NCBI GenBank assembly: GCA_035512155.1
Contig: DATKEN010000107.1
Span: 1-33,908, forward strand
Direction of reading: 5' to 3'
DNA length: 33,908 nt
Source: JABCYV01 sp035512155
Lineage (GTDB): Bacteria; Acidobacteriota; Terriglobia; Terriglobales; Acidobacteriaceae
Shown here: piece by piece, positions 31,833 through 33,908 of the stretch
How positions within the stretch are numbered: position 1 is the first letter of the stretch
How the letters are laid out: each line of letters opens with the position of its first letter
The notes under the pieces: generated by a model
The model's database searches: none
Told to the model about the DNA's origin: nothing
Seen by the model: only the letters and a program-made list of their open reading frames with translations
Program-made: the position numbers and the translations under genes

Positions 31833-32432
31833 TCATACTCTTTTGCCCTGCTGGCGCCCTGAGGCTGAATTCTTCAGAAGCTCTGCCACCGTCTTCAGGA
31901 TTTCGCGCGAAAGTGTCTCGTCTGATACCGCGCGCGCCAGAGCCATCGCTCCGACGAGCGCACTGAAAATCAAAATCGCTCTCGATCTCGCCGTACGTTT
32001 GTCTCTGGCCGGACGCAACGCTGCAATCAACTGAATGTCGTTCCGGACCTGCTCAGAGGTAAGCGCACGGGTCCGCTTATCGCTGCGCGCGATCTCCGGC
32101 GCCAGCGCACTGAAGGCACAGCCCGTGCCCGGATTATCTCGGTGGGCTTCGCTCAGATAGTCGTCAATCAGGGTTTCATAGGACACCGGCAGCCCGCCGG
32201 ATTTAGCAGCGTCCACTCGACGCCTCCACCCGCCGAATGCAGAGTTGACCGCTTCGGCCACTAAGTCATCACGGGAATCGAAGTGCTTGTAGAAGCCGCC
32301 CACCGTCAGGCCAGCTTCCTTCATCAGTTCCGCAATTCCGAACCCCGCGAGGCCCTTTTCGCGGAAGCGCTTGGCGGCAATGGCAACGATGCGCTTATGA
32401 GTTCTCGCTTTTTGAGCTTTGGAATAGCCCAC
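31833..32432 (-). CDS. TetR/AcrR family transcriptional regulator
   Basis: 199-residue TetR repressor. The helix-turn-helix is at about residues 8-52 (IVAIAAKRFREKGLAG, then ELMKEAGLTVGGFYKHFDS). The C-terminal domain (GTGCAFSALAPEIARSDK) matches the TetR_C group seen with small reductase or NTF2-like target genes. GTG 32432 is chosen over the upstream GTG at 32459 because GGAGGG (32442-32437) precedes it. Divergent from the SnoaL-like gene; the shared region contains two tandem GGATTA-N6-TAATCC repeats that overlap its -35 and -10, a strong sign of autorepression and control of the facing gene. Confidence 0.9.
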   Translation of the reverse strand: MGYSKAQKARTHKRIVAIAAKRFREKGLAGFGIAELMKEAGLTVGGFYKHFDSRDDLVAEAVNSAFGGWRRRVDAAKSGGLPVSYETLIDDYLSEAHRDNPGTGCAFSALAPEIARSDKRTRALTSEQVRNDIQLIAALRPARDKRTARSRAILIFSALVGAMALARAVSDETLSREILKTVAELLKNSASGRQQGKRV

Positions 32433-32467
32433 ATGTCCCTCCACAAAAATAAACTGCACCTAAATCA

Positions 32468-32510
32468 GGATTACGAATCTAATCCTGTATATGGATTATA
32501 ACAATAATCC
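32468..32510. promoter_or_regulatory. two tandem TetR operator candidates
   Basis: GGATTA-N6-TAATCC occurs twice, at 32468-32485 and 32493-32510, with identical spacers length and 25 bp between centres, so both lie on nearly the same DNA face. The region separates the TetR gene and the divergent SnoaL-like gene and overlaps the TetR promoter. Confidence 0.7.
32476..32504 (-). promoter_or_regulatory. promoter candidate of the TetR gene, inside the operators
   Basis: On the minus strand TTGTTA (32504-32499) and TAGATT (32481-32476) are 17 bases apart, each matching the consensus hexamer at four of six positions. Both hexamers overlap the GGATTA/TAATCC repeats, so a bound repressor would exclude RNA polymerase. 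Confidence 0.5.
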
Positions 32511-32535
32511 ACCCTGGACCACAAGGAGGATGAAG

Positions 32536-32937
32536 ATGAGTCAGTTGATTGCAGAAAAAAACAAATCGCTGGTTCTTGAAGCCTTTGAGAGATTGTTTAA
32601 CAAACGTGACTACGCAGCGGCTGCACGCTATTGGTCGCCCAACTACATTCAACACAGCGCGCACATTGCTCCCGGGCGTGAGGGCCTGTTCGATCTCATC
32701 AAGAGCCTTCCGCCGACTTTCAAATATGAGCACGGAACGATCGTGGCTGAAGGCAATTTCGTGATCGTGCACGGACGATTTTCGAACCTCGGCCTGCCTG
32801 TGAACTGGATTGCCGCAGATGTCGTTCGACTCGAAGAAGGGATGCTCGTCGAACACTGGGATGTGATTCAGGACGAAGCGACGCGCGAGCAGTCCAAGAG
32901 CGGGAATCCGATGTTTGGCAGTTCATTCACCGGATAG
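32536..32937 (+). CDS. SnoaL-like/NTF2-superfamily protein
   Basis: 133-residue protein of the SnoaL-like polyketide cyclase/nuclear transport factor 2 fold. It has helical N terminus (NKSLVLEAFERLFNKRDYAA), the characteristic YWSPNYIQHSAHIAPGREGL near residue 36, and conserved strand VVRLEEGMLVEHWDVIQDE. Such proteins form cone-shaped dimers that bind hydrophobic molecules and some are cyclases or hydrolases. AAGGAGG (32524-32529) is six bases before ATG 32536; an ATG at 32530 is too close to that site. Divergent from the TetR gene with tandem operators between, so likely its target. The MBL-fold gene follows after 69 bases. Substrate unknown. Confidence 0.85.
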   Translation: MSQLIAEKNKSLVLEAFERLFNKRDYAAAARYWSPNYIQHSAHIAPGREGLFDLIKSLPPTFKYEHGTIVAEGNFVIVHGRFSNLGLPVNWIAADVVRLEEGMLVEHWDVIQDEATREQSKSGNPMFGSSFTG

Positions 32938-33006
32938 ATCAGAAGCCTTGCCGGATCACTACAGAGTGCGCTCCTCCGGCAGTAAGCTCGATGGAGAGAA
33001 GAAATT

Positions 33007-33885
33007 ATGGCTAGCAAGACTGAAGTCGCGACTGAACGAGACATTGCGCTGAACTGGGACGTGTTCGTGACGGCCGGAATACCTACTGTCACGAGCGACC
33101 TGGCTCCGGGCACGAAACAGATGATGTGGTCGCCGATATCGTCGACGCTTATCTTCGGCAAGCGAGACGCCGTCCTTGTCGACACCTTTATCACCGTCGA
33201 GCAAGCGGATATCCTCGCAGATTGGGTCGCGGCGAGCGGCAAGAACCTAACAACGATTTATGTCACCCACGGTCACGGCGACCATTTCTTTGGCATCGCA
33301 GCGCTCCTGGATCGTTTTCCCAATGCCAGGGCGGTGGCCATGCCCGATGTTGTGAAACTCATGCGCCAGCAGGCCTCGCCGGACGTCCTCGCGAGCTTCT
33401 GGAAGCCGCTGTTTCCAGACCAAATCCCGGATCGCCTCATGATCGCCGAAGAACTCAAGCGAAATGTGATCGATCTCGAAGGGCACGACTTGGTCGTGGT
33501 GGAAGTCGGCCATACCGACACCGACTACACCACCTGTCTGCATGTCCCGTCGGTTGGACTGGTGGTTGCCGGCGACGCTGCCTACAACGACGTTCATCTC
33601 TATCTCGCCGAGTCGAACGCGAAAACCCGCGGTGAGTGGATCGCTGCGCTCGACAAAATCGAGTCACTCAACCCACGCGCTGTGATCGCCGGACACAAGC
33701 GACCTGGGAACGACGACAGCCCCAAGATCATTGAAGAGACCCGGCAGTACATCCGCGATTTCGACCGCGTAGCCGGGACAACGACGACCGCGCGAGGACT
33801 CTACGACAAGATGCTGGAGCTCTATCCGGATCGGGTCAATCCGGGCGGAGCGCTTTGGCTTTCGGCGCGCGCAGTCAAACCGTAA
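33007..33885 (+). CDS. metallo-beta-lactamase-fold hydrolase
   Basis: 292-residue MBL-fold protein. The metal motif THGHGDHFFG (H88, H90, D92, H93) is intact, with the later ligands GHTDTDYT (His), GDAAYND (Asp) and VIAGHKRPG (His), so two metals are expected. No signal peptide is evident, so the enzyme is probably cytoplasmic and not a secreted beta-lactamase; lactonase, glyoxalase-II-like or ester hydrolysis are possible. Downstream of the SnoaL-like gene after 69 bases and probably cotranscribed from the TetR-controlled promoter. The gene ends 23 bases before the window edge. Confidence 0.88.
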   Translation: MASKTEVATERDIALNWDVFVTAGIPTVTSDLAPGTKQMMWSPISSTLIFGKRDAVLVDTFITVEQADILADWVAASGKNLTTIYVTHGHGDHFFGIAALLDRFPNARAVAMPDVVKLMRQQASPDVLASFWKPLFPDQIPDRLMIAEELKRNVIDLEGHDLVVVEVGHTDTDYTTCLHVPSVGLVVAGDAAYNDVHLYLAESNAKTRGEWIAALDKIESLNPRAVIAGHKRPGNDDSPKIIEETRQYIRDFDRVAGTTTTARGLYDKMLELYPDRVNPGGALWLSARAVKP

Positions 33886-33898
33886 ATTGTTTCGAACG

Positions 33899-33905
33899 AA
33901 AGGAG
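33899..33905 (+). promoter_or_regulatory. Shine-Dalgarno of a gene beyond the right edge
   Basis: AAAGGAG lies three bases before the end of the window and 14 bases after the preceding stop codon, implying a further same-strand gene starting just outside, perhaps in the same operon as the SnoaL-like and MBL-fold genes. Confidence 0.5.
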
Positions 33906-33908
33906 TTT

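Noticed and set aside
1..33908. Mobile elements, CRISPR arrays, tRNA or rRNA genes
   Set aside because: No transposase, integrase, direct-repeat spacer array or recognisable structural RNA was seen in either strand.

Overview
The window looks like chromosomal DNA from a moderately GC-rich soil bacterium, most likely an acidobacterium (Acidobacteriota, Terriglobia-like). This is an inference from gene content: a Ser/Thr kinase fused to a WD40/TolB-like propeller, a 1059-residue BNR-repeat secreted protein, a DUF2934 gene, a NodT/RND efflux set and many SDR/TetR pairs. There is no rRNA, tRNA, CRISPR array, insertion sequence or phage gene that I can see.

Layout. (A) 269-2868: a TetR regulator and two short-chain dehydrogenases, with the same 14-bp inverted repeat in front of the regulator and of the first dehydrogenase. 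(B) 2994-9418: an exported DmpA-type P1 peptidase, divergent from a four-gene run (APC permease, glutamine synthetase-family ligase, SDR, aldehyde dehydrogenase) that reads as an uptake and gamma-glutamylation route for an amine or amino acid. (C) 9525-14180: a giant BNR-repeat exported protein and, divergently, an exported zinc-dependent phospholipase C-like protein, with facing promoters. (D) 14201-24710: the most interesting block. A GAF-GAF-AAA+-Fis sigma54 activator sits between a beta-barrel protein, two small single-pass membrane proteins, and a five-gene run of STAS protein, sigma-factor-like protein and a complete RND tripartite pump. Three GG-N10-GC (-24/-12) promoter candidates face the beta-barrel gene, one small membrane-protein gene and the STAS/pump run. 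Each has TGTCGA/TCGACA-type inverted repeats about 70-140 bp upstream. I propose a local sigma54 envelope/efflux regulon.

(E) 24856-27873: a small conserved-looking unknown protein and a membrane Ser/Thr kinase with an extracytoplasmic propeller. (F) 28081-33885: small detoxification-type enzymes (PaaI thioesterase, DUF302, ABM monooxygenase, zinc alcohol dehydrogenase, a frame-disrupted DUF2934 gene, SnoaL-like protein, metallo-beta-lactamase-fold hydrolase) under two further TetR regulators. Each of these TetR genes has a recognisable inverted-repeat operator candidate that also lies near a neighbouring target gene.

Starts were chosen from Shine-Dalgarno spacing and domain boundaries; where they differ from the longest reading frame this is stated. 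Functions are by family recognition from the translated sequence; no database search was run.
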